Positions 36,883-45,601 of a DNA stretch of 64,000 nt are shown here, piece after piece; position 1 is the first letter of the stretch, and every line of letters begins with the position of its first letter. Origin of the DNA: JAILZP01 sp037444185 (lineage in GTDB: Bacteria; Bacillota; Desulfotomaculia; Desulfotomaculales; Desulfocucumaceae); the NCBI GenBank assembly GCA_037444185.1, contig JBBIMW010000008.1, positions 1 to 64,000 of the forward strand, read 5' to 3'. A model generated the notes under the pieces. That model did not search any database and was not told where the DNA came from. It saw nothing but the letters and a program-made list of their open reading frames with translations. Made by a program: the position numbers and the translations under genes.

Positions 36883-37949
36883 ATACTCACCATTTCATCC
36901 TTTTGATAATTTTTATCTGCAATCTTTCCTAATAGCTGCCAGTAGTTCATCGGTGAAATACCGCCCGCCGGACGTTTAACAGTAATGTTATCCTCTGTGA
37001 ATATATCGCCTTTTTCGATGTCTCTTGAGGCAACAATACTCTTCCTGGCCATGGGAATATTTTTGACCTCCGGCCCCGCCGGGAATTTTAGCGAAGACCC
37101 CAGTGCCGCCTCCACCTGGCGAATAGACCGCACCATCAGCTTTAATTCACCGGGCTCAAGGGAAGCCTTGTGATCCGGGCCGGGAAGATTCCGGTCCAGT
37201 GTAAAATGTTTTTCAATTATAACGGCCCCCCGCGCCGCTGCCGCTATAGCCACCGCAATGCCGGGAGTGTGATCGGAGTAACCCACCGGCAGGCCGAAGG
37301 CCGCGCCCAGGGTATCCATGGCCCTTAAGTTTACGTCTTCGAAGGGGGCGGGATATTCTGTGGTGCAATGCAATAACACCACCTTTTCCTGCAGCGCCTG
37401 CCGCCCCGCCCCTGAGCGGTACGCTTCCTGAAAAGCCGCCGGCGAAGGGGCCGCATTGACCTGTGTATAACCAAAGGCCAGAACCGCCAAAGCCATCTCA
37501 ATTTCACCGAGGGTGCCCATACCGGTGGAAAGAATGACCGTCTTGCCCGTCCTTGCCGCCTTCAACAACAGCGGCCCGTTGGTAATCTCCCCGGAAGGAA
37601 TTTTAAGACGGGGCAGATTAAATCTGCCTGCCAGCAAATCCACGCTTTCCATGTCAAAAGGCGCGGATAAAAATTGCATGCCCTTTCTCCGGCAACGGGC
37701 TATTAACTGATGGTGGGCCGCTTCATCCAGTTCCAGCCTTTTGATCATTTCGAGCTGGGATTCCCCGGAGCCCGTTGTCTTTATCTGATATTCCGCCTTG
37801 GGCGCACTGCGGCTAACCATTTGCCCCGCCCTGAAGGTCTGAAACTTTACCGCATCGGCTCCGGCATCAGCGGCGGCATCAATAAGTTGCCCGGCTAAAT
37901 CCAGCGAACCGTTGTGGTTCACCCCTGCTTCGGCAATGATGTATATCAT
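36879..37949 (-). CDS. legI: Legionaminic/N-acetylneuraminic acid synthase
   Basis: Condenses phosphoenolpyruvate with a 6-carbon amino sugar. The N-terminal TIM barrel shows IIAEAGVNHNGSLDLAGQLI, GADAVKFQTFRA, KIPSGEITNGPLL and VGYSDHTPGIAVAIAAA; the C-terminal SAF (antifreeze-like) domain has ARKSIVASRDIEKGDIFTED. The 356-residue length fits NeuB/LegI/PseI. LegI is favoured by the neighbouring LegB, LegC, LegG and PtmE. Confidence 0.92.
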   Translation of the reverse strand: MIYIIAEAGVNHNGSLDLAGQLIDAAADAGADAVKFQTFRAGQMVSRSAPKAEYQIKTTGSGESQLEMIKRLELDEAAHHQLIARCRRKGMQFLSAPFDMESVDLLAGRFNLPRLKIPSGEITNGPLLLKAARTGKTVILSTGMGTLGEIEMALAVLAFGYTQVNAAPSPAAFQEAYRSGAGRQALQEKVVLLHCTTEYPAPFEDVNLRAMDTLGAAFGLPVGYSDHTPGIAVAIAAAARGAVIIEKHFTLDRNLPGPDHKASLEPGELKLMVRSIRQVEAALGSSLKFPAGPEVKNIPMARKSIVASRDIEKGDIFTEDNITVKRPAGGISPMNYWQLLGKIADKNYQKDEMVSI

Positions 37950-37997
37950 ATTTCTATTTAGAAATTCTCCTCTCCCGGTGATTTGATCTGTGCTGAA

Positions 37998-39170
37998 TTA
38001 ACACAGCGGGCTTAAATCATGAAATTTTTTCAATAAAATATCTTCCAGGGATATTTTTTTCAACAGTTCTTTTATCCGGTGGGAAGCGTCACCCACACCA
38101 TAAGGCGAAACCACTTCATCAAGTTTTGTTTGAAAATCCGAAGACAGGGCCTTTTCAACGCCCATCACTATGGACTCGCAGCTTTCAGCACAATCAATCA
38201 CCGATGACGCCCGCAGTCTTCCCCGCTGGCGGACCCCCAGATTGACAGCCGGTTTTTTCATGGCGGGGGCTTCAATCAAACCGCTGGACGAATTTCCAAT
38301 AACCACATCTATATGTTTAAGAGCACTTAGATAATTCAGCTGCCCCAAAGAAACAAAGGCTACATACTTGTCCGGCCGCCTGGAAACAAATTCATCAATC
38401 AACAGTGCAATTATTCTACCCCCGGTATCAGAATTTGGTTTAGTAAATATGGCCTTGGCATCGGGAAAACAATCCAAAGCTTTAAATATCTCTTTCATTG
38501 CCCTTTCATGATTGAGCCGGCTGAATAGCGTAACCGGATGATAAGTGACAAGAAAGTTCAGTTTCCCCAACTTAAAATTTATGGCGTTCTCAAATTCATC
38601 CCTTGACAGTAATTTGATTTTTTTAATGCTATCCAGGCCCGGCGTTCCAAAAACAAATATTTTATCCGGATCCTCACCCAGCTGAATGACTCTCTTTTTG
38701 TACGGTTCCGCCGCCACAAAGTGCAGGTGGGCCATCTTGGTGACAGAGTGCCTGACTGCTTCATCAATGGCGCCTTCGGTGCTTTCGCCGCCGTGCAGGT
38801 GAGCCACAGGGATCCTTGCCACCAGTGCCGCCTGGGCCGCCGCTAGAATTTCGTAACGATCGCCCAGCAAAACCAGTATGTCCGGCTTCAATCTATCCAG
38901 GGCGCCAGCAAAGCCAATGGTGGCCAGCCCTATAGACTTTGCCACACCCACGGGCGTATCGCTGGACAAAAGCATCTCCACTTTTTCATCGATAACAAAA
39001 CCGTCTTCTTCAATTATTTTATATGTAAGTCCGAATTCGGGAGACAGATGCGTGCCGGTGGCGATAATCTGCAAATCCAATTCCCGATCATCTTTTATTT
39101 CTTTCATTAACCAGCAAAGCAAGCCATATTCGGCCCGGGAGCCGGTAACGACACAAATTTTGCGTGGCAT
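37998..39170 (-). CDS. legG: UDP/GDP-sugar 2-epimerase, hydrolysing (LegG/NeuC)
   Basis: The hydrolysing 2-epimerase family is seen in VVTGSRAEYGLLCWLMKE, PDILVLLGDRYEILAAAQAA, VAHLHGGESTEGAIDEAVRH and VIGNSSSGLIEAPAMKKPAV. It releases the nucleotide and inverts C2, yielding the free sugar for LegI. About 390 residues is typical. This gene is more AT-rich by eye than the surrounding flagellar genes. Confidence 0.92.
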   Translation of the reverse strand: MPRKICVVTGSRAEYGLLCWLMKEIKDDRELDLQIIATGTHLSPEFGLTYKIIEEDGFVIDEKVEMLLSSDTPVGVAKSIGLATIGFAGALDRLKPDILVLLGDRYEILAAAQAALVARIPVAHLHGGESTEGAIDEAVRHSVTKMAHLHFVAAEPYKKRVIQLGEDPDKIFVFGTPGLDSIKKIKLLSRDEFENAINFKLGKLNFLVTYHPVTLFSRLNHERAMKEIFKALDCFPDAKAIFTKPNSDTGGRIIALLIDEFVSRRPDKYVAFVSLGQLNYLSALKHIDVVIGNSSSGLIEAPAMKKPAVNLGVRQRGRLRASSVIDCAESCESIVMGVEKALSSDFQTKLDEVVSPYGVGDASHRIKELLKKISLEDILLKKFHDLSPLC

Positions 39171-39183
39171 GTCGTCTCCTCGA

Positions 39184-40359
39184 TTATGCAGTAAAGTCTA
39201 AGTTAACACTGCTCGGTATATTGATCAGCCGTTTTTCAATGCTTTCTGCGGTTGATAAAAACATCCTTGGACATTCACCGTACATGGGTAGTTTGTGCAT
39301 CAATGTCCAGGCCGGCCGGGTCATTATTCCCTGGTTATTAGTCATTTCAAGCAAAGTGTCTCGCCAATTCGCTTGTTCCTCGTCTAACAGCAACACATTA
39401 AGCCAGTAATTGCTGCGGGCGAAATCCGGCTCAGCAAAAAAAGCAACACCTTTTATCTCTTTGAGCGCATTACGGTACCTTTCTGCTATAGCGCGCTTTT
39501 TCTCCAGAAAAACCGGCAGCTGTTCCAGCTGGGCGCAGCCCAAAGCGGCATTGATGTTGGGCAGGCGGTAGTTGTAGCCGGTTTGGTCATGGTTGAAAGC
39601 CCACCGATGGGGCACCTTTGCCGTTGATGTCAAGTGTTTGGCCAGTTTGCCGAGTTCTTCATCGTTAGTAAGGATGGCGCCGCCGCCACCGGTAGTGATC
39701 ACCTTGTTCCCATTAAAACTTAAGGCTGACAACAGTCCCCAGTTTCCCGTATGGCGTTCCTTATAAAAAGACCCCAACGCCTCCGCAGCATCTTCAATCA
39801 GTTCCAGTTTGAAGCGCTGGCAAACTTCAACCAGAGGGTCCAGATCCACCGGGTGCCCGAAGGTGTGCATCGGCACCACCGCCTTGATGCGCCGCCCGGT
39901 CTGTTTGTTATGGCAGCCGTTATGGCCCGCTTTCGCTATTTCGCCAAGATAGTCCGCAAGTTTGCGGGGGTCGGTCCCCAATGTCCTTTCCTCACTGTCC
40001 ACAAAGTGTGGAAACGCGCCGCAGTAGGTAACGGCATTAGCGGTGGCCACAAAGGTCAGCGCCGGAACCAGCACTTCGTCGCCGGGCAGCACCCCCGCCA
40101 GTTTGAGACAGATATGCAAGGCCGCCGTGCCGTTTACCACGGCCACCGCGTGTTTGACACCAGTGTATCCGGCCAGCTGTTTTTCAAAGCTCTCTACAAA
40201 CTTCCCTGCGGAGGACACCCACCCCGTGTCCAGGCATTCCTTGACGTACACCCACTCGTTTCCGGCGAATAAAGGCTCGTGCAGCGGAACAGCGCCTTTA
40301 TCCGGCAGGGCGCTCTTTAAAGCTTCAAGCATGGCATTCAAATCCGGTTTGTTCATCAT
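39184..40359 (-). CDS. legC: PLP-dependent sugar aminotransferase LegC
   Basis: DegT/DnrJ/EryC1 family. It shows VNGTAALHICLKLAGVLPGD and the PLP lysine in ALSFNGNKVITTGGGGAIL. It would transaminate the 4-keto sugar made by LegB. It begins at an ATGA-type overlap with the legB stop; 391 residues is usual for LegC. Confidence 0.9.
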   Translation of the reverse strand: MMNKPDLNAMLEALKSALPDKGAVPLHEPLFAGNEWVYVKECLDTGWVSSAGKFVESFEKQLAGYTGVKHAVAVVNGTAALHICLKLAGVLPGDEVLVPALTFVATANAVTYCGAFPHFVDSEERTLGTDPRKLADYLGEIAKAGHNGCHNKQTGRRIKAVVPMHTFGHPVDLDPLVEVCQRFKLELIEDAAEALGSFYKERHTGNWGLLSALSFNGNKVITTGGGGAILTNDEELGKLAKHLTSTAKVPHRWAFNHDQTGYNYRLPNINAALGCAQLEQLPVFLEKKRAIAERYRNALKEIKGVAFFAEPDFARSNYWLNVLLLDEEQANWRDTLLEMTNNQGIMTRPAWTLMHKLPMYGECPRMFLSTAESIEKRLINIPSSVNLDFTA

Positions 40360-41363
40360 ATGTTATACAAATGGGCCTTGTATTTTTTAGCATTCTCCGG
40401 TTCGGCAAACCAGGCGGCCGTCTCCGCCAGACCCCGCTTCAAACCTTCCCGCCCGCCGTAGAGCGGCTCCCAGCCCAACAATCTCCCGGCCCTGGAATTG
40501 TCAGCCCACAGGCGCTCCACTTCGCTCGGGGCGGGGCGCAGGCGCTCTTCTTCAATTTCTATTTCTATTTCCACACCCATGGCTTCAGCGGCCAGCAGTG
40601 CCGTCTCACCGACGGAAATCTCGTAATTGCTGCCGATATTGATGATTTCCCCAATTGCTTTTTCAGATTCCAAAGCGGCAATAAATCCCCGCACGGTATC
40701 CTTGACATAATTAAAATCCCTGGTGGGGTGCAGTGCCCCCAGCTTGATCCTGCGCCGCCCGGAGACGATCTGGGTGATTATGGCGGGTATTACCGCCCGG
40801 GCCGATTGCCGGGGGCCGTAAGTGTTGAACGGACGGATAATGGCCACCGGCGTGCCGAAGGAATAATAAAAGGCCATGGCCATCTGGTCGGCTGCTATTT
40901 TTGTGGCCGCATAGGGGGATTGCCCCTGGAGGGGATGCTCTTCGGTAATGGGGACGAATCGCGCGGTGCCGTAAACTTCACTGGTGGAGGTGTGTATCAC
41001 CTTCTCCACGGACGACTCCCTCGCCGTCTGCAGCACATTGAGGGTGCCCTTGACATTGGTTTCCAGATATGTATCCGGGGAATAATAAGAATAGGGAATG
41101 GCGATCAGAGCCGCCAGATGCGCCACCAAATTACAACCCCGCAGGGCTTTTCTCACGCCGTGGGGGTCCCGGATGTCCCCGGCATAAATATCCACTTCCT
41201 TAACAATATGCCGGGGGGAGTGATCCAGCCAACCCCAGGAATTAAAGGAATTGTAATGCACAAAGGCCCGCAGGTTGTATCCCCGGCGCACCAGTTCCTC
41301 CACCAGATGGGACCCGATAAAACCGTCGGCGCCGGTGACCAGAATTTTTTTATTTTGCCGCAA
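40356..41363 (-). CDS. legB: NAD-dependent nucleotide-sugar 4,6-dehydratase LegB
   Basis: Extended SDR family. The Rossmann motif is VTGADGFIGSHLVEELV, the active-site Thr/Tyr/Lys set is in HTSTSEVYG and YAATKIAADQM, and LGALHPTRDFNYVKDTVRG is characteristic of LegB-type dehydratases. It starts at TTG 41363, overlapping the upstream gene's stop. First committed step of legionaminic acid synthesis on the GDP-GlcNAc-type substrate. Confidence 0.92.
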   Translation of the reverse strand: MRQNKKILVTGADGFIGSHLVEELVRRGYNLRAFVHYNSFNSWGWLDHSPRHIVKEVDIYAGDIRDPHGVRKALRGCNLVAHLAALIAIPYSYYSPDTYLETNVKGTLNVLQTARESSVEKVIHTSTSEVYGTARFVPITEEHPLQGQSPYAATKIAADQMAMAFYYSFGTPVAIIRPFNTYGPRQSARAVIPAIITQIVSGRRRIKLGALHPTRDFNYVKDTVRGFIAALESEKAIGEIINIGSNYEISVGETALLAAEAMGVEIEIEIEEERLRPAPSEVERLWADNSRAGRLLGWEPLYGGREGLKRGLAETAAWFAEPENAKKYKAHLYNI

Positions 41364-41715
41364 AGCCGTTTCCCTCCCCGGGGTCCTTGGACGGCGGATC
41401 AGTACCCAGGCTTTTGATTAAAGGCAACATCTCGTATTTCAATAAATCGCCCAGCAAAATATAATCGGGTATGCGCATGGCATCTTCCATCCGCTTGAAT
41501 AAACCATTAAACATTGAATAAAAGTAAGCATTCTGTGTGTTATTCTTTCCGCCCCCTGAATATTGAAACAGTTCCTCAAATATGGCAATGATTTCCTGTA
41601 AATTCTTCATCCCTTCAGTGGTCCGGGAAGTGATAAAACTGCCCCATGTCTGAATAATGAGCCCTTCCAAATAAGCAAACTCCTCTTCAGCGAATTCCAA
41701 AGAACTATCCCCCAT
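41350..41715 (-). CDS. Unrecognised small protein between maf and legB
   Basis: A 121-residue, mostly helical protein (FAYLEGLIIQTWGSFITSRT, FKRMEDAMRIPDYILLGDLL) with no family I recognise. It overlaps maf by about 11 nt at its start and legB by 14 nt at its stop, so it is translationally coupled within the glycosylation run. A role as a partner of the Maf transferase is a guess from position only. Confidence 0.7.
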   Translation of the reverse strand: MGDSSLEFAEEEFAYLEGLIIQTWGSFITSRTTEGMKNLQEIIAIFEELFQYSGGGKNNTQNAYFYSMFNGLFKRMEDAMRIPDYILLGDLLKYEMLPLIKSLGTDPPSKDPGEGNGFAAK

Positions 41716-43483
41716 TTACTTCATGGATAAAGGCATTTTCCATAATCAAGGACTTGTCCAGCACATAAGCGTAAATCTGCCGGCAATAATCCAAGTACTT
41801 TCTGTTTTTATATATATACTCTATTTGGCTAAGTAATTCCTTTATAATTTTTTCGAATAACGGAACTTCACTCAACTGTCTTTCCAGTTTTTGCACCTTT
41901 GTTTTTTTTATTTCCTCCTCCATTTCTGTGTTTTCAATGCATAATATAATATCCCGGCATATTTCTATAATATTGTCATTATCATTTTCCAGGGACTTGA
42001 TAAAAACATCCATTTCCTCATTGGACACTTCTTTTAAATGATTTTCAAAGACACCGTCTATTGCTTCACTGATCTGATAATTATCCCGGGATTTTAAAAG
42101 GACATTATCGGCATAATTATTGAAATCAATGTCTTCGGCCCCTTTAATCGGCAAACCGTCCCTGGTGCCATTCAGATATACAGTGCCAGGGAATAATTTC
42201 ATGCAGCTTTCCAGCAAATCCCTCATTCCCAGGAAAGGGCGGTTAGTATAAACCGGCTCGCCGTTTTTGTTTTCTGTCTGGAGATAATTAGGATCATTAA
42301 CACAATATAACTTTAGATCAATTGAACCTTTCACCTCTTCCGCGCCTTCGGCATAGGTTTTCCCTCCGCTGAAACAAAGGTCCTGACCCAGAAAAATAAC
42401 GGGGTTGCAGCCGAGCCGGGACAGATTGTACATCATAATATTGGAAATGGAAAGGGCGCTGTATCTTTCATAAAATTCCCAGCCGTTTTTTCGGTGGATA
42501 AAAGTGTCAATTCCGTTGACATTCATTAAAAATCTGCTTCCGGACAATAATGAAGGCACCTTGTAATATACGTTACTGCTGTAGAACAGCGGAGTGCTTT
42601 TATTTACCTCCAGGTTTTTAAACAGATTTTCCTCCAGCTGAGTGCCGTCAACGGCCCCTGCAATATGCGCCTTGATGCGGTTTTTTTCCAGAATACTGAT
42701 GCCCGTGCCGGCTGCGGCAATAACAGCCCGGTTCGCTATCTTTTTTAGATGGGGGATATTGTGCGTAAGGGACGGGCCGGCCGCCACAACAACGGCCGGC
42801 ACATTTTTGAATGTATTGGAAAGCTTTATCACCGGACAGGAATTCCGTAAATATTTTAAATTGGCTATGTAGTTCTGCACCCACTGCCTATGGTACTTCA
42901 TATTGGTATAAAAATTTACCGCAAATGTGTTCATCAGTTTTTTTATGTGTTCATACAGGGCATCCAGCAATTCTTTATATAAAACCTGATATGAAGGCAG
43001 GACGACAAACTTTATTCTGACGGACTTGTCCTGATTGATAAGGCCGGCAAAAAAGTTGACAATATAGTCATACCTGTCATCCTGTATAAAATATATATTG
43101 TGATTGGAAAAAAGAAATTTTATATCTATATTTTGCAACGCCGTCCTGAATATCCCCCCGTCGGGCTCCACAATGAAATATCTGATATTGCTGTTTGTTT
43201 TCAGCATCCCCTTGAATTCATAACCAAGGCCCAGGCCGAACAAAAAAACTATATCGGGTTTTTCACCCAGGGCCCAATCGGCCATATATAAAGCCTGTTC
43301 TTCCGGATTATAGGGGCTGTGAATATTTATTGCCCCGCCGGGAAAGGACTTCAATAAGTTGTACCGGCCATTCCGGGCAAAGACCAGAGAAGTGTCCGTT
43401 GTTCCCATATTTTTGATTTTGCTGTAAAGATCTATATTGAGTTTTCTCAATAGGCCCATGTTATTATTATATATTCGACTCAT
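41705..43483 (-). CDS. maf: Maf-type flagellin glycosyltransferase (DUF115)
   Basis: Motility-associated factor that attaches nonulosonic acid to flagellin. The central DUF115 (MptE-like) core has PAVVVAAGPSLTHNIPHLKK and VIAAAGTGISILEKNRIKAH, and the N-terminal IVEPDGGIFRTAL segment belongs to the Maf_N region. The 592-residue length is usual. ATG 43483 has GGGGGAAGCT upstream. The gene is visibly AT-rich compared with neighbours, suggesting acquisition with the glycosylation island. It directly follows the flagellin terminator. Confidence 0.9.
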   Translation of the reverse strand: MSRIYNNNMGLLRKLNIDLYSKIKNMGTTDTSLVFARNGRYNLLKSFPGGAINIHSPYNPEEQALYMADWALGEKPDIVFLFGLGLGYEFKGMLKTNSNIRYFIVEPDGGIFRTALQNIDIKFLFSNHNIYFIQDDRYDYIVNFFAGLINQDKSVRIKFVVLPSYQVLYKELLDALYEHIKKLMNTFAVNFYTNMKYHRQWVQNYIANLKYLRNSCPVIKLSNTFKNVPAVVVAAGPSLTHNIPHLKKIANRAVIAAAGTGISILEKNRIKAHIAGAVDGTQLEENLFKNLEVNKSTPLFYSSNVYYKVPSLLSGSRFLMNVNGIDTFIHRKNGWEFYERYSALSISNIMMYNLSRLGCNPVIFLGQDLCFSGGKTYAEGAEEVKGSIDLKLYCVNDPNYLQTENKNGEPVYTNRPFLGMRDLLESCMKLFPGTVYLNGTRDGLPIKGAEDIDFNNYADNVLLKSRDNYQISEAIDGVFENHLKEVSNEEMDVFIKSLENDNDNIIEICRDIILCIENTEMEEEIKKTKVQKLERQLSEVPLFEKIIKELLSQIEYIYKNRKYLDYCRQIYAYVLDKSLIMENAFIHEVNGG

Positions 43484-43502
43484 AGCTTCCCCCGACCTTT
43501 TG

Positions 43503-43535
43503 TTAAAAGAGCCAGCTTGAAGCTGGCTCTTTTAA
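43503..43535 (-). terminator. Strong terminator after fliC
   Basis: A perfect 15-bp inverted repeat with a 3-nt loop; the flanks are A-rich and T-rich, so it could act in both directions. It separates fliC from maf, which means maf and the leg genes need read-through or their own promoter. Confidence 0.85.
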
Positions 43536-43567
43536 TGTCACTTGTTTACAGCGTCACAAATACTGTA

Positions 43568-44761
43568 TTACCTCAAAAGCTGCAGCACTCCCTGGGGAGT
43601 CTGGTTGGCCTGGGCCAGCATGGCCTGGGCGGCCTGCTGCAGTATGCTCTGCTTGGTGAATTCCATCATCTCCTTGGCCATGTCCACGTCCCTGATTCTG
43701 GACTCGGAGGACTGCAGGTTCTCAGCCGCTGCCCCCAGGTTATTGATGGTGTGTTCCAGCCTGTTCTGTATAGAACCCAGCTTGGATCTTTCCGAAGAAA
43801 CCTTTTCAATGGCGTTGTTGATGGTGGATATGGCGGTATTGGCGGCGTACTTGTTGTCGACTTTTATCGCCACACCGGTGCTGTCCTTGACCCCCAGGGC
43901 CGCCGCCCTCATGTCCCTGATGCCTATTTGCATGGTCTGGCCGGAGTTGGCGCCGATCTGGGCCGTGATGGCCTTTGAAGTGTCCGTGGTGGCGGCCTCA
44001 CGCTTGTTCAGAACAATGGTGAAGCTCTCGCCGGCCTTCATTTTGGCATGGAAGGTGCCGATAATGCTGACTGCCTGGCCGGAAGCAATTATCCCCGCGG
44101 CAAAAGTGAAACCACCCCCTGCAGCAGTCACGCTTGTCGAAATATTTTTACCGAGCTGGTTATATACTCTATAGTTTGCTATAAGCGACCCGGCCTCATT
44201 TATCCTGGTGACGGTAATGGCGCCGTTGACCACACTCAGGTTGGCTATATTGCTCACTCCAGCGGAACTTACCCCTACATCCGTAACCGAACTGTTGTTG
44301 TTGATGGTATAGGTTCCCTTTATCTCCCCGTTGACTCCCACGATCGACGCGTCAAGCAGCTTTTTGGTGTTGAACTCCGTGGTGTTGCCTATGCGGTCTA
44401 TTTCGTTCGCCAGCTGGTTGACCTCGTCCTGGATGGCCTTCCTGTCGGCGTCGGTGTTGGTGTCGTTGGCCGACTGCGTGGCAAGCTCCCGCATGCGCTG
44501 CAGTATGGAGTGGGTTTCGTTCAGGGCGCCCTCGGCGGTCTGTATCAGGGAAATGGTGTCCTGGGCGTTGCGGGATCCCTGGTCGAGGCCGCGGATCTGG
44601 CCCCGCATCTTTTCCGAGATGGCCAGCCCGGCGGCGTCGTCACCGGCCCGGTTGATCCTGAGCCCTGAGGACAGTTTCTCCAGAGCCTTCGCGCCCATGG
44701 CGGTGTTGCCGGTGAGGGACCGATAGGTGTTCAGCGCCGCGATGTTGTGGTTGATCCTCAT
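43568..44761 (-). CDS. fliC: Flagellin
   Basis: Filament subunit of 397 residues. The conserved N-terminal D0/D1 region includes MRINHNIAALNTYRSL, LEKLSSGLRINRAGDDAAGL and ARNAQDTISLIQTAEGAL-like sequence, and the C-terminal region has GAAAENLQSSESRIRDVDMA and ILQQAAQAMLAQANQTPQGV. The central variable domain (about 150-290) is Ser/Thr-rich and would be the site of Maf-dependent O-glycosylation. Confidence 0.97.
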   Translation of the reverse strand: MRINHNIAALNTYRSLTGNTAMGAKALEKLSSGLRINRAGDDAAGLAISEKMRGQIRGLDQGSRNAQDTISLIQTAEGALNETHSILQRMRELATQSANDTNTDADRKAIQDEVNQLANEIDRIGNTTEFNTKKLLDASIVGVNGEIKGTYTINNNSSVTDVGVSSAGVSNIANLSVVNGAITVTRINEAGSLIANYRVYNQLGKNISTSVTAAGGGFTFAAGIIASGQAVSIIGTFHAKMKAGESFTIVLNKREAATTDTSKAITAQIGANSGQTMQIGIRDMRAAALGVKDSTGVAIKVDNKYAANTAISTINNAIEKVSSERSKLGSIQNRLEHTINNLGAAAENLQSSESRIRDVDMAKEMMEFTKQSILQQAAQAMLAQANQTPQGVLQLLR

Positions 44762-44772
44762 CTTTACATTCC

Positions 44773-44804
44773 TCCGTGAATTCTTTTATACCGCTTCCGT
44801 GCGG
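44773..44804 (-). promoter_or_regulatory. CsrA-type binding sites in the flagellin leader
   Basis: Two CACGGA motifs lie in the fliC leader. One (44773-44778) is merged with the Shine-Dalgarno (CACGGAGG). The other (44796-44801) lies in a small hairpin at 44791-44804 with stem CCGC/GCGG and loop ACGGAA, a GGA in a hairpin loop as in known CsrA sites. Known biology: in Bacillus, CsrA blocks hag translation at two such sites and FliW relieves it. csrA and fliW are directly upstream. Confidence 0.6.
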
Positions 44805-44861
44805 CACGCCATCCCGGGTCGGCCGCCCCCGGGGAACCGGCTCTAATAAGCTATTCGACAC

Positions 44862-44889
44862 ATATCGCCGGTAAGTTTAGAGGTCATTA
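44862..44889 (-). promoter_or_regulatory. Possible sigma-28 promoter for flagellin
   Basis: On the minus strand TAAT (44886-44889) is followed after 16 nt by GGCGATAT (44862-44869). The match to TAAA-N15-GCCGATAA is imperfect and one base longer in spacing, but the position just upstream of the flagellin leader is right. Confidence 0.35.
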
Positions 44890-45126
44890 CAATTTTTTTG
44901 TCTTTTCTCTGGGATAATTTATAAAAACCATGGCCTCTTCCGGACTGGTGACGGAGACTCTGTTTTCTTCCTGCAGCTGTTTATAGATCTCCGACCTGTA
45001 TATCTCCAGTTCCTGCGGTGCCTCGATGCCTATGCGCACCGTGTCCCCCGAAACTTCCGTGACAAGAATTTTTATATCCTTTCCTATGCGTATGGACTGC
45101 CCCTTCCTCCTGGCCAGCACCAGCAC
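44887..45126 (-). CDS. csrA: Carbon storage regulator CsrA
   Basis: RNA-binding translational regulator. The N-terminal MLVLARRKGQSIRIG and central VRIGIEAPQELEIYRSEIYK are the family signatures; 79 residues is the Firmicute length. It starts at GTG 45126 right after the fliW stop (TAG). In Firmicutes CsrA represses flagellin translation and is sequestered by FliW. Confidence 0.95.
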   Translation of the reverse strand: MLVLARRKGQSIRIGKDIKILVTEVSGDTVRIGIEAPQELEIYRSEIYKQLQEENRVSVTSPEEAMVFINYPREKTKKL

Positions 45127-45127
45127 A

Positions 45128-45601
45128 CTAGCCCCCCTCCCCCGGCCCTCCGCCGCCGGCTGTCAGAGGCGCCCGGAGAGAGTATTTCTTGTCATTCAGC
45201 ACAACCTGTTTTCCCAGCAGCAGATCCACATTAATCACAATGGGCGCCAGGAAATTAACCGTGGCCGACCTGATGCCCCGGGCGGCGTTCACGGTGCAAA
45301 ACACCGCCACCTGTCTTTGGTCTGTTATTTTCAGCTGTTCCAGCACATCGGCGGACAAATCGAATTCATAATCCCCGCGTACGGCGAAGGGATTTATTAA
45401 AAGCAAACCCACCTCGGGCCGGTCGGTGCTCTGGAGAAAATAAAAAGGTGAATCCTCCGCCAGGGCGCAAAGACAGTACTGCCTATAGTCAAGTCCGGGC
45501 ATTCCCCATGGGAAAGAAAGCACCAGTTTCCGGGCATCATCATCCCCGGCTGTTTTTCCAGCGGCACCGCCCATTTGTGAAGCCCCCTTTCCTGACATCA
45601 T
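45128..45601 (-). CDS. fliW: Flagellar assembly factor FliW
   Basis: Binds flagellin and CsrA, relieving flagellin repression. Recognisable parts are LVLSFPWGMPGLDYRQYCL, FYFLQSTDRPEVGLLLINPF and VNAARGIRSATVNFLAPIVI. It starts within an ATGA overlap with the upstream mntA-like gene, and csrA follows after one base. The N-terminal 20 residues (GKGASQMGGAAGKTAG) are longer than usual. Confidence 0.92.
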   Translation of the reverse strand: MMSGKGASQMGGAAGKTAGDDDARKLVLSFPWGMPGLDYRQYCLCALAEDSPFYFLQSTDRPEVGLLLINPFAVRGDYEFDLSADVLEQLKITDQRQVAVFCTVNAARGIRSATVNFLAPIVINVDLLLGKQVVLNDKKYSLRAPLTAGGGGPGEGG

